Positions 34,163-44,232 of a stretch of DNA of 64,000 bases are shown here, in pieces; positions within the stretch are counted from its first letter, which is position 1; every line of letters begins with the position of its first letter. Both the position numbers and the translations under genes were made by a program. Source of the DNA: Diplosphaera chodatii (lineage: Eukaryota; Chlorophyta; Trebouxiophyceae; Prasiolales; Stichococcaceae); NCBI GenBank assembly GCA_032358165.1, contig JAALGY010000057.1, positions 62,001-126,000 on the forward strand, in the 5' to 3' direction. Below the pieces are notes generated by a model. It was not told the origin of the DNA. It worked only from the letters and a program-made list of their open reading frames with translations, and did not search any database.

Positions 34163-35681
34163 TTGCGAGCAGTCACTCACACTGACACAATAAACCTCGT
34201 GATGTTTGATCACGGACAGCAGCTGCAGTCATGCCCGCCATGTCCGCCCGCGGCGCGGACAAGCGTTTTCGGCCCGGGGTGGAGCCTGCTGACAGATGAC
34301 GTGTGGACGCTTGTCGTTGAACATCTTGACTTCATTGACAAGCTGGTGAGGCTCGACAGTGTCTGAGACGCCTGTGGACATGATGCAGCACCGCATGTGC
34401 GCTCGCCTAACTTCTGTCAGCACCTGCCACTGCTGCTCTCACCAAGCCGCGCTTCTGGCATCAGGTCATGGCGGCTGCTATTCTCTACGCATGTGCAGAG
34501 CGTGCAGCAGACTTGCAGGCGGTTCCACCAGCTGCTGGCCAACCCGACCACGGCAGACACATGGGGCACGCTCGAGGTTTTTGGCCCCAGGGCTGAGGAT
34601 GTGTGGCTGATCTGCGAGTGGGTGCAACGACGGCTTAAAGGTCAGCGAGCACATCAAGTGCAAACTTGCGTGCAGGAAGACCTTGCAAGGTGTTCAGCCA
34701 CCCTTCAGCAGCAAGCAATGCATGCCTGATCACGGACCACCTGCTGCAGGCATTAGCAGGCTGTGCTTCGTCTGCACGGAGACCATTGGCAAGCTGCAGT
34801 CGGATATGCTAAAGGTGTGGCATGCACTTGTGGCATCGACGGCAGGCACATGCATCCGCCTGAGGCTGGCCTGCGACTTCTTTGGGCCGGCCAGCTTGCT
34901 CCTGCCGCCCTCACGAACGGAGCTGGTGCAGCGGCTGACAGCATTGGCCATCAGCGTGACATCTGCAGCTGACGTCGCAGTTGTGCACAGCTTGGCAGCG
35001 CTGCGCCACCTGCGCATGGAGAGCTCAGCGGCAGCCAATGCGCAGCTTTTCAATGCCAGCGCTGGCGGCAGTATTCCCAGCTGCCAGCTGACTGCGCTGC
35101 GCACATTGCAGCTGAGCGACATGCCCCCGGCAGCCTTCTTCCTCCCCGACACAGCTGCCCGCCTGCAGCGCCTGCACTCGGTGTCCGTGAAGTTCTGGCC
35201 GCTGCCAGAGGGCGTCCTCCCGTCAGGCGTCCTGCGGCTGCCAGCCCTCAGCCGGCTGGAGCTCCTGCAGGTGCCGTTGCGGACGATGCCCGACTTGCGC
35301 CGGCTGCCAGCGCTGCGGTGCTTGGTAATATGCGGTCATGGGGACACGGGGCCAGTCCTGGATGCCAGTGAGGCAGAATGTGGTGCGGAGCTGAGGGCGG
35401 CGCTGAGCAGCAACCCATTCGGGGGCGCGATGGGTCTGACACAGGTCATCCTTCAGGGTGTTCCGCTTGTCACGCAAGCGTGCGCAGAGGCGACTGAGCG
35501 GCTGCCGCACCTGAAGGTGCTGGGCCTGGACTATCTGAAGTGCGAGGAGGGGGCTTTCTGGGCAGCCACCGTGCAGCAGCGGATGCGCGGGCGCTGCAGG
35601 GTTGAGCTGGCATCAGAGCATGTCAGAGTGTCTGAGGATGATATTGTGCCGGTTGATAAGTGGCCTGACGACGACTGGTAA
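34163..35681 (+). CDS. F-box-like/LRR protein, array copy 2
   Basis: Exons 34163 (or ATG 34202)-34345, 34499-34640 and 34750-35681, all with GT-AG introns. Exon 1 carries GWSLLTDDVWTLVVEHLDF and DKL. Exon 2 (142 bp) carries SVQQTCRRFHQLLANP and TWGTLEVF, completing the F-box-like fold. Exon 3 begins GISRL and holds LRRs (LRTLQLSDMP, LHSVSVKFWPL, LSRLELLQVPL, MPDLRRLPALRCL). It also keeps NPFGGAMGL and ends WPDDDW-stop. No lesions are seen; one of the best preserved members. Likely substrate adaptor of an SCF ligase, by architecture. Confidence 0.8.
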
Positions 35682-36333
35682 CGAGCTGGATTGATTGCCT
35701 GAGGCTTTTGCATAAGTTCAGCCATGTACAATGGGGTGCACTAGTATGCCATGACATACCAACGGTGTGATGTTGCATTGCAGCAGATGCCATGGCATAG
35801 CGCCCATGTATGTTTAGCGCATGCCTGCCATGTTGATTGTGTTGTAAAGCTCACTTATCAGCATGGCATGATTTAATCTAAACAGAAGTGTCGAGCCCAA
35901 ATGGCAATGTGATGGACGCGACAGGCCTCGTGTTGCTGCTCGCTTGTGACGATCGAGTTTCCTGATGTATCGCAGGTAGCTGGCAACGTTGATGTTCTGA
36001 CAATTGTGACAGCAGCCCTGTAATGCCCCAAGGGTGCCGTCACGATGTCACGAAGCATGCATGTGCATGGATCTCCAGGGTACAACCGACGCAGGTCTGG
36101 AGCGGGGAAAACCACCATTCAAATGACAGGCTAACAGATTGTTGATCAGAGAACGTCAGTTACTCCTTGGCCCGAGTGAGAGCCTCGCCCTGGCGTGCAT
36201 GTAGGATCACTTGCGACCATTGCACCTTGCTTGTTGCAAACCTCGTGCAAGACTGACGCGCACAGGTGACAATCAAGTGTATATACATTACAACCATACG
36301 TGAGCGAGCGCGTTAGCTTGTGATTCCAGTGTA
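35682..36333. other. Intergenic gap
   Basis: Spacer between array copies 2 and 3. A TGTAA near 35844 may be the poly(A) signal of copy 2. Nothing else recognised. Confidence 0.4.
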
Positions 36334-37787
36334 ATGTCACGCAAGCAACTCAGCCCACCATGGGATCTGGTCACAGACGACGTGTGGACGCAGATTGCTG
36401 GACTTTCGTGACAAGCTGGTGAGGCTTGCGATGGGGTCTGGCAGCATGCCGTCCGTCCAAGCATGCAGTCGCATCCCGCACCAAATCTGCAGGCATCATG
36501 CCGCTTCCACCTGAAGGTGGAATGAAGGTGGACTGAACAGTCCATGACCTTCTTCTGGCGACGGCTGAGATCTGGTTCACCTGTGCAGAACCTGCAACAA
36601 TCCTGTCGGCGACTCCACGAGTTACTGGCGAATCCATCCACACCAGACACATGGGGTGACCTTGAGTTCATCAACCCCAAGCCTCTACTTGTGTGGCGAT
36701 TATGCAGCTGGGTGCAGCCACGACTCAAAGGTTAGGCTTCATATATGCAGAAGCCACGGGGTGATGCAGCAGTAAATCCCCTGCGTGCTGAAGACATGTT
36801 AGACATTTCACCGCAGCAAGCTGACAGGGCATGCTGGACTCTGCCGCAGGCATCCGCGGGATCTGCTACACCCACAAAGGCGACGACGTCCAGCAGCTGC
36901 ACTGTCTGCGCATGATGTGGCATGCGCTCGTGGCCGCGACGGAAGGCTCAGCCATCCGCCTGAAGCTGTCCAGCGTGCCTCTGGCGCCATCCACCGCGCT
37001 TCAGCCGCCCTCGCTCATGGAGCTGGAGCGGCGGCTGACGTCGCTGGACGTCGAGCTGGAGCACGAAGATCACATCGTAGGCCTGTGCTGCATGAGTTCC
37101 CTGCGCCACCTGCAGCTGGGGTGCGTAGACGGCGTCGACATAGAGCTCCTGGACATGGTTACCAACGGCGACCATTGGGAGTTCCACCTCACCCGACTGC
37201 GCACCCTGCAGCTGATCCGCTTCCCGTTAGTGGCCTTCTTTGCCCCCGGCATAGCTGCCCAGCTGCCGCATCTCCACTCGCTGTCATTGGCCCAGTGCAT
37301 CTTCCCGGGTGGCACCCTCCCAACGGAGGTGTTGCAACTGCCATCCCTCACTCGGCTCGAGCTCTTGCAGCTGCCGCTGCGCGTGATGCCAGACTTGCGC
37401 AAGCTACCGGCCCTGCAGGCGCTGTTGGTGTGTGGGCAGGACGGTGAGCCGAGGCTGGGTGTCAGTATCGATGAGTGCAGCAGCGATGAGCTGTTCTTTG
37501 CACTGAGACGCAATCCGCTGGGGGCCGCCATGGGTCTAACAGAGGTAGTCCTCCACGACATTGCGGTCCAGACACAGGAGGACATGGAGGCAATTGAGCG
37601 GCTGCCACATCTGACGCTGCTTGCCCTGGACTGCCTGGTTAGTGAGGCGGGCGCATTCTGGGCAGCCACATTGCAGCGCAGGATGCGAGGGCGCTGCAGC
37701 GTTGAACTGTCGACAGAGCACATCAGTGTCCAGGCCGATGGGGAGAATGTTGTGTCAACTGCCAAATGGCCTGATAATGACTGGTGA
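36334..37787 (+). pseudogene. F-box-like/LRR gene, array copy 3, frameshifted in exon 1
   Basis: Exons 36334-36418, 36589-36730 and 36850-37787. Exon 1 starts MSRKQLSPPWDLVTDDVWTQ but then misses 8 bases relative to copy 1 (CAGATT joins GCTGGACTTTCGTGAC), so it reaches TGA inside the F-box. Exon 2 (NLQQSCRRLHELLANP; 142 bp) and exon 3 (LRRs LRTLQLIRFPL, LHSLSLAQCIF, LTRLELLQLPL; end WPDNDW-stop) are open and well conserved. Either the lesion is recent and the gene is dying, or translation starts elsewhere and yields a protein with half an F-box. A base-calling error cannot be excluded from one sequence. Confidence 0.66.
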
Positions 37788-38269
37788 CGAGAAGTCGTTT
37801 GATGACCTCACAGGGTTGAGCAAGAGCCGTTGACTTCGATGGTGCTGTGCCATATGCCATCAGTTCCCAGCAATGTATGTTTACATGCAACAGCTTCAGA
37901 GTTTCGACTTCATGCTCATCTACACTAGCATGCATGCACGGCGCAGCACCACTGCTACGGTGGACGATTGCTTCGATTCCCAGAGTGCATGCGCTGAATC
38001 AGCAGTTCATATCATGGTGAAGACTCCTTCATGGTCAGCATTTACCCCTGACGGTGCTTGTACGGAACGAGCAGAACACACCATCGAGTGCTGTGAATAT
38101 CTGGAGATATGACTCGCTCATGCTGACTGTTCTGCCCCCTCGTGCGACAGGCCATCTGATCATTGTGCAAACACGTACAGACTCAGTCACTCGACGCAGC
38201 CAGCGGCACCATCACCCAGACACGGTGGACTATCGTTGCACGCACTCACAAGTGCCATCAAGCAGTAGG
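37788..38269. other. Intergenic gap
   Basis: Spacer between array copies 3 and 4. No coding frame or clear signal recognised. Confidence 0.4.
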
Positions 38270-39780
38270 ATGGTCGCCTACGGACAAGTGGTGCCGGTCT
38301 GGCCGTTCCCGCCCGCTGCGCGATCCCCTGTGTTCATCCCGCCATGGGGCCAGCTACCAGAAGAGATTTGGGCGCTCGTCATCGCGCAACTCGAGTTCTA
38401 TGACCAGCTGGTGAGGCTGGACGGTTCCCAAGCCGCCTGCCGGCATGACGCAGTTTCGCATGGAGTTTGCGCGCTTAATCCGCTGTCGGCACTTGCCGAT
38501 GCTGCAGCTAGCAAGCCGCTCTGGTTGCTGCCAACGTGTACCCTGACTCAGCGTGGGTGCTGACGGCTGGTCCTGCTGCGGCCGTGCAGAGCATGCAAGA
38601 GACCTGCCGACGCTTCAAGCAGCTCCTGGCGTCCACCCCAGGCATATGGGGAAGGGTCGAAATAACTGCGCGAGAGATCAACAGCAGCTCGAGCGTGTGG
38701 CAAATCTGCAACTGGGTGCAACAGCGGGCGAAAGGTAAGCTGTCGGCAAGGTGCACAGTGCAGCACATGTATGCCTGCACGCCGAACACTACCACATGCC
38801 GGTGGATGCTAGCAGCTGACCTTGGAATGGCCCTGCCGCTGGGTGTTGCAGGCATCACCGCTCTTGGCTACAACTTCAAGGCTGGAGACAGTCAGCAGCG
38901 GCAGCGTATGACCAGAGCGTGGCACGCGCTTGTGGCGTCAACAGCAGCCACAGGCATCCGCCTGAGGCTGTGTGACCTCAGCAGTCCGCCATTCAATGCG
39001 CTGTCGCCGCCCTCAAGGGCCCAGCTGGTGCAGCGGCTGACATGCTTGAAGATTGGGGTCATAACTGCAGCGGACATTGCGGTCGTGCGCAGCCTCGGGG
39101 CGCTGCGCCACCTGAAGATGGCGTGGTGGGGCGACATTGACACGCAGCAGCTGACAGACCCAGCCGGCGTCGCACCAGCCGACTGTCGGATGAACAGCCT
39201 GCGAACCCTGCAGCTGGTCCGCATGCCCCCGGCAGCCTTCTTCACACCCGGCACAGCCGCGTGCTTGCAGCAGCTGCACTCGCTCACCCTGGAGGGGTGT
39301 CCGTTGCCGGATCACAGCCTGCCGTCGGAGATGCTGCGGCTGCCGTCCCTCAGCCGGCTGGAATTGTTGCAGCTGCCGCTGCGCGTGATGCCAGACCTGC
39401 GGCAGCTGCCAGCCCTGCGGGCGCTGGTGATGAGCCGGAAGGGCGACGGCCCGGACCTGGATGCCAGCCAGGCAGAGTGCAGCGCCGAGCTGAAGGCGGA
39501 GCTGATCGCCAATCCGCTGGGAGGTGCTGAGGGTCTCAGCGAAGCTGTTCTCCACAACATGCCAGTCGCCACGCAGGAGTGTGCAGAGGCGATTGAGCGG
39601 CTGCCGCATCTGAAGCTGCTGGCCCTAGACTTCTTAGCATCTGACGATGCGGCCTACTGGGCCGCCACCCTGCAGCAGCGGATGCGTGGGCGCTGTGATG
39701 TTCGGCCAGCTTCGGATTATGTGGTCACCTATGAGAGCACGGTCCTACCTGTCAGCCCATGGCCAGACACCAACTGGTGA
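38270..39780 (+). CDS. F-box-like/LRR protein, array copy 4
   Basis: Exons 38270-38410, 38590-38734 and 38852-39780. The ATG at 38270 (MVAYGQVV) precedes PPWGQLPEEIWALVIAQLEF and DQL. Exon 2 is 145 bp, one codon longer than in the other copies, with SMQETCRRFKQLLAS and IWGRVEI. Exon 3 starts GITAL and encodes LRRs (LRTLQLVRMP, LHSLTLEGCPL, LSRLELLQLPL, MPDLRQLPALRAL). It then has NPLGGAEGL and QECAEAIERLPHL, and ends WPDTNW-stop. LPEEIWALVI is the closest match in the window to the canonical F-box start. No lesions are visible. Confidence 0.8.
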
Positions 39781-40323
39781 GGAGCAGTGTTGGGTTCCCT
39801 CAGGGTTGCGCAACACAGTGCGCTGGGGCCACCAGCTCCAATCAACTGAAGTTGTTTCGTCATGCGTTGGCGGGGTGATAGTGAGTCCGGCGGCAACTGT
39901 GAGCATCATGTAGATGTGCGCAGGGAAGCACCGGATGATTGACCCTTGTGCAATGAGTTCAACAGGTCTATCTCATGTGAGAAATGGCTCGGCAGGCAGC
40001 ATCACACATGCGCTATCATGCACGCATGGTACCGCATGCACATTAGAAGGCAGTTGTCAAGCTATTGAATTGTCGCTTCCTGCTTCGCAGCTTGCCGCCG
40101 GCATTTATTCGACGGGACGAGTCGTCATTATTGTGCACCATGCAATGTTTTGCACAGTTGTCGACTTTCCGGATGGCAACCGTTGCCATTTAAATACATA
40201 GCTGCAGCCATCAACCAAGCCGCGCCACTGCTATCCACTTGTACGATAGTGACAGCTGCGCACCACCTCCATTGGACTGACTGTCAGCCAGAACTGAACC
40301 TGCACAGACGCTCTTTGCTTGAG
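39781..40323. other. Intergenic gap
   Basis: Spacer between array copies 4 and 5. An A/T-rich word ATTTAAATA at about 40188-40196 could serve as a promoter element for copy 5, about 130 bases from its ATG. Confidence 0.35.
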
Positions 40324-41584
40324 ATGGCGGCTATGACACAGAACAATCGGCACTGCCCGCCATGGGACAGTCTGACAGACGACACATGGGCGCAAGTTGT
40401 CGGGCATCTGGAACTCCTCAACAAGCTGGTGAGGCTACAGGGCCGCAGCGCGTGCGTATCATCGTGCACAGCAGTCTGCCTTCACACTGTGTCATTTTGC
40501 ACACGTGCCAGGTGACACACGGTGTCCAGTCCACTGTGAAGCCTTTCAGCAGCATGCATTCACTTGTCGCATTCCATCCCGGTGCATGACTGCTGACACC
40601 TGTTGCAGATGCACATGCAGAACCTGGAGCGCACCTGCCGACGATTCCATGCCCTGCTTGCCAACCCAACCACAGCAAACATCTGGGGCAAGCTCGAGGT
40701 CTCTGTCCCTAAGGCATTGGATGTGTGGCTGTTCTGCAAATGGGTGCAGCGGCGTCTCAAAGGTTGGCTGCATCTTGGTCCTGGCATCTGCAACATGGTG
40801 CAGCACTCGTCTGCTTGCAAGACAGCATATGTTCAGTTGCACATGTGCACAAGTGCAGTACCAGAAGTAGATAGCAGAACGTGCTGTCCCTGAGTGCAGG
40901 CATCAGCGCACTTGGTTACATCCACAAGGGGAAAGACAACCGGTGTATGTACACGGTTTGGCACGCGCTGGTGGCCTCGACCGCAGGCACAGGCATCCGC
41001 CTGAAGCTGTCCGGCGACACCTTCTTACCATGCAGCACCCTGCTGCCGCCCTCCCGGGCCCAGCTGGTAGAACGGCTGACCGCACTGCACATCAGCGTCA
41101 GAAATGCAGCCGACATCAGTGTGGTGCACAGCCTGGGAGCGCTGCGCCACTTGGCGATGGTGTTCGCAGCCACTGCCAACGCACAGCCGCCGCCGCCCGA
41201 CGCTGCAGGCAGCTCCTGGGACTGCCAGCTGTCCCGACTGCGCACTCTGCGCTTGTGCCGCATGCCCCCAGCAGCCTTCTTCCGCACGGGCATAGCTGCC
41301 TGCCTGCAACAACTGCACAGCCTCTCGCTGGATCAGGGCCAGCTGCTGAACGGCCACCTCCCGTCAGGCGTCCTGCAGCTGCCAGCCCTCAGCCGGCTGG
41401 AGCTGCTGCAGCTGCCGCTGCGTACCATGCCAGACTTGCGCCAGCTGCCAGCCCTGCGGGAGCTGGCCATCACCAACCTGAATGGCATGCTCAGCCTGGA
41501 CGCCAGCCAAGCAGAGTGCAGCGCTGAGCTGAAGGTGGCACTGAGAGAAAACCCCCTAGGGGGTGCAATGGGCCTGACAGAGGT

Positions 41585-41595
41585 GGTTCTTCATG
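41585..41595. repeat. Left copy of MULE target-site duplication
   Basis: The 11-bp GGTTCTTCATG occurs here and again at 43578-43588, on either side of the element. Six bases (TCATGC) lie between this copy and the left inverted repeat. The right copy abuts its repeat. Confidence 0.8.
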
Positions 41596-41601
41596 TCATG
41601 C

Positions 41602-41643
41602 GTCCTCGATTTGCCTACAGAGCCTAAACCCGGAAATGCATGC
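41602..41643 (+). repeat. Left terminal inverted repeat
   Basis: 42 bp, matching the reverse complement of 43536-43577 at 41 of 42 positions. It contains CCTAAACCC, which resembles the plant/algal telomere unit. Confidence 0.88.
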
Positions 41644-41804
41644 TGGATCCAAGCTGGCAGCGCGCGAGCACGTGCGGACAGTTTGAAATGGCACAGGGAC
41701 ATCGCTGTGCACGCAAGCGGTGTCACACGCGTGTGTTGTTTTGGAGGTTGTCCCAGGTACCATCCGGTGGCCTGTAGCGTGCATATGTTTCGAAAACTGC
41801 TGGC

Positions 41805-43520
41805 ATGCAAGCAAGTTGTCAAGCAGAGCAGCTGTATCAGCCTTGCTTGAACCTCCCAAGCACGTCATTTGACCTCGAAGACTTGCAGTTGCTCGCAAGT
41901 GTTGTCTCAGAGCAGGCTCGGGGCCAGTCTGGCGAGGATAGTGGTCAGACCACCAGCCAGCATTTTCAGATCTGCCTGCAGGAAGACCGCATTGCCGACT
42001 TGTTATTTGGCGAAGCGCATCGTGGTGGCTGCAGAATCATCCGTCGGTCCAGCAAGAAGTTCAGCTCCGACCCACAGCACCCGTCAATCTACAGTGAATA
42101 CGTTCTTTATCATTGCAACAGAGGTCCAGCGGACGACAGCACTGACCAGCCGGAGTTAGTCGACCCAGAGCAGCGGCCTAAGCACGGCCCGGGCAGCAAG
42201 AGGAGCAAGATCAAAAACAACGAGGGCATCAAAGTCGGCTGCAAAGTCCACTTCAGTGTGCGGAAGCCTGTGGTGGCGCCTGGCGTCGTCGTTGTCAAGT
42301 GGCCAGTCGGCAGCATACAGCACACCGGTCATGGCTCTCTGGCTCACGCAGCAATCCGTGGCGAGGCCGACCTGTTCCCCAGCCATCTCTCAATGGAGTG
42401 CCGCGCATGGGTGGCACAACGGCTGCTCAATGCTGTGCCGCCAAGCACGATCATTGAGGTATGGTATGCTTCATCGTATACAAATGTCTGCACTGCAGCT
42501 TGGCAGGAGCAAATATCACTTACCGAGCGATGATGCCCAGCAGCTGAATCCAGCACATGCTCGCAGGAGCACCGTGCGCACATCCGCCGCCAATGCCCGA
42601 CGGATGCAGCACTCCGGCAGCATAAGCAGCTGTGGCGGGACAGCCACCTGTGCATGGTTGACATTCACAACCTGCGACATCAGCAACAGCTTCAGCAGTG
42701 GCGATTGCATACAGATCCAGCAACATCCGTTGACCTCTGGCAGCAAGCTCACCCTGAGTGGGTCTTTTGCTATCAGCTCCAGCAGCAAGCCTCAGGTCAG
42801 ATCTTCGTGCTGGGGTTGCAAGCAGAGGAGCAGCGGCAGTGGCTGCTGCAGTTTGGAAGAGTGCTCTTCATGGACTCGACCTTTGGCACCAACGACTGCC
42901 GGGTACGCTTGCACGTGATCTGTGAGTGGACCCAACGCACGTGTTGCATCAGCACCGCTGTATAGGACAACGTTGTACATAGGCATCAGCACGACTCATG
43001 ATTTTGCTGACTCTACGCGCAGTATCCGCTGTTCACCATCCTGGTTATGGACGATCATCAGCGCGGCAGGCCGGTTGCTTGGGCGTTGCTTGGCGGCGGC
43101 GAGTCAATTGACAACATCGCCATGTTCCTGCGGGAGTTCCTCAAGCGAGCACAGCAGCTGCAGCCTGGCTGGCTGCCAGAGGCTATCATGGTCGACAACA
43201 GTAATGCTGAGATCGGTGCTATCCGGTGAGGCTACGACTGGTCCTCGTTGGATTAGTGCTGTGCACCTGCAGCGCTCGACCCTGCCTCACACCCCATGTA
43301 TGCCAGCTGACCAACCACAACTTCTGCGGTATGCTGCAGGGAGGTGTTCAGGAATGCAGAGAAGCAGGTCCAACTGTTCCTCTGCACATTTCACGTCATG
43401 GAGAACTGGATCAAGAAAAGCATCCAGAAGATAAAGACCGACACGCCCCGCCGCAAGGAGCTGATCGCGCGCCTCAACGAAATCATGTACTTCAATCCTG
43501 GCACAAGCGCAGGTGAGTGA
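41805..43520 (+). CDS. Truncated MULE transposase
   Basis: Exon 1 starts MQASCQAEQ at 41805. It carries Cys/His-containing YHCNRGP, VGCKVHFSV and HTGHG, like the FAR1/WRKY-type DNA-binding part of MULE transposases. The frame meets TGA at 42531, but the same frame reopens and gives HIRRQ, MVDIHNLRHQ and then LFMDSTFGTN (first catalytic Asp). An intron at 42903-43022 leads to YPLFTILVMDD, RGRPVAWALL, ESIDNIAMFLREF and MVDNSNAEIGAI (second Asp). An intron at 43228-43339 leads to VFRNAEKQVQLFLCTFHVMENW, with the C-x2-H motif. The frame stops at 43518-43520, or is cut at a strong GTGAGT donor at 43512, only 24 bases before the right repeat. The third catalytic residue (Glu) and the SWIM zinc finger are missing, so the protein is probably inactive. 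Confidence 0.75.
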
Positions 43521-43535
43521 GGAATATGGCATGTG

Positions 43536-43577
43536 GCATGCATTTCCGGGTTTAGGCTCTGTAGGAAAATCGAGGAC
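43536..43577 (-). repeat. Right terminal inverted repeat
   Basis: Inverted partner of 41602-41643, directly followed by the second target copy. Confidence 0.88.
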
Positions 43578-43588
43578 GGTTCTTCATG
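43578..43588. repeat. Right copy of MULE target-site duplication
   Basis: GGTTCTTCATG, identical to 41585-41595. It also belongs to the conserved LHGV codons of the interrupted gene. Confidence 0.8.
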
Positions 43589-43821
43589 GGGTTCCCATCA
43601 CCACCCAGGAGTGTGCAGAGGCGATTGAGCGGCTGCCACACCTGAAGATGCTGGCCCTGGACTACTTGGGCTGTGCAGAGGGGGCTTTCTGGGCTGCAAC
43701 ATTGCAGCAGCGCATGCAAGGGCGCTGCAGCGTCGAGTTTGCACCAGAGCATATCATAGTCAATACTGCTGATGAGGAGACCATCATGCCATTCAGCGAG
43801 TGGCCTGACGAAGACTGGTGA

Positions 43822-44232
43822 CAAGCAGCAAGTGTATGTTCAAATGACTCAATTACACCAGCACATGCTGTCACACTGTGGTGATTGAGGTCAGACGGCA
43901 TCACAAAAGAAAAGCTCATGAGATGTCCTGTGCCGCTGCAACTGAAAGGAACATGCATGAACAGATGCACATGCAAAGTTCGGTACATGCACTAGAAAGA
44001 TGAAGCTTCCTGCTCTATCTGTGCTTAAAGCAGACCAAATGCCGAGCGAAGCCCCAAACAATACATTTCACTCCTCGACTATCCCACTGGCCATGTCATA
44101 CATTGCAAGTCCCATGGGTCTGGCCTGCCGCTCAGCAGGCACCAGCAGCCTAGCGGGATGTGCACGAAGGGAAGGCGTGCAGTCTCTGCTGTGACCCTCT
44201 GCTTGCAGGCATGCGGCTTTCTCGACCAGCTG
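43822..44232. other. Convergent intergenic gap
   Basis: Lies between the 3' end of the split F-box/LRR gene (plus) and the 3' end of the modular U-box locus (minus). No coding frame recognised. Confidence 0.4.

Larger units (their letters stand above)
41602..43577 (+). mobile_element. Mutator-like element with 42-bp terminal inverted repeats
   Basis: The left end 41602-41643 and the right end 43536-43577 are inverted copies of each other, 42 bp with one mismatch; both outer ends read GTCCTCGATT inward. The element is about 2.0 kb, flanked by an 11-bp duplication, and carries part of a MULE-type transposase on the plus strand. Inverted repeats of this kind and duplications of 9-11 bp are typical of the Mutator superfamily. 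The element sits in exon 3 of an F-box/LRR gene in the same orientation as that gene. The near-identity of the ends and of the target copies suggests a fairly recent insertion. Confidence 0.85.
40324..43821 (+). pseudogene. F-box-like/LRR gene, array copy 5, split by a MULE insertion
   Basis: Exons 40324-40428 (MAAMTQNNR, PPWDSLTDDTWAQVVGHLEL), 40621-40762 (NLERTCRRFHALLANP; 142 bp) and exon 3 from 40900. Exon 3 encodes GISALGYIHKG and LRRs, including LSRLELLQLPLRTMPDL, as far as GAMGLTEVVLH at 41595. The transposable element at 41602-43577 follows. The exon resumes at about 43578 with LHGVPITTQECAEAIERLPHL, then GAFWAATL, and ends WPDEDW-stop at 43821. Joining the flanks at the duplicated 11-bp target gives an uninterrupted frame, so the gene was intact before insertion. 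As it stands, the reading frame ends inside the left inverted repeat and the product would lack about 80 C-terminal residues. Confidence 0.85.
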
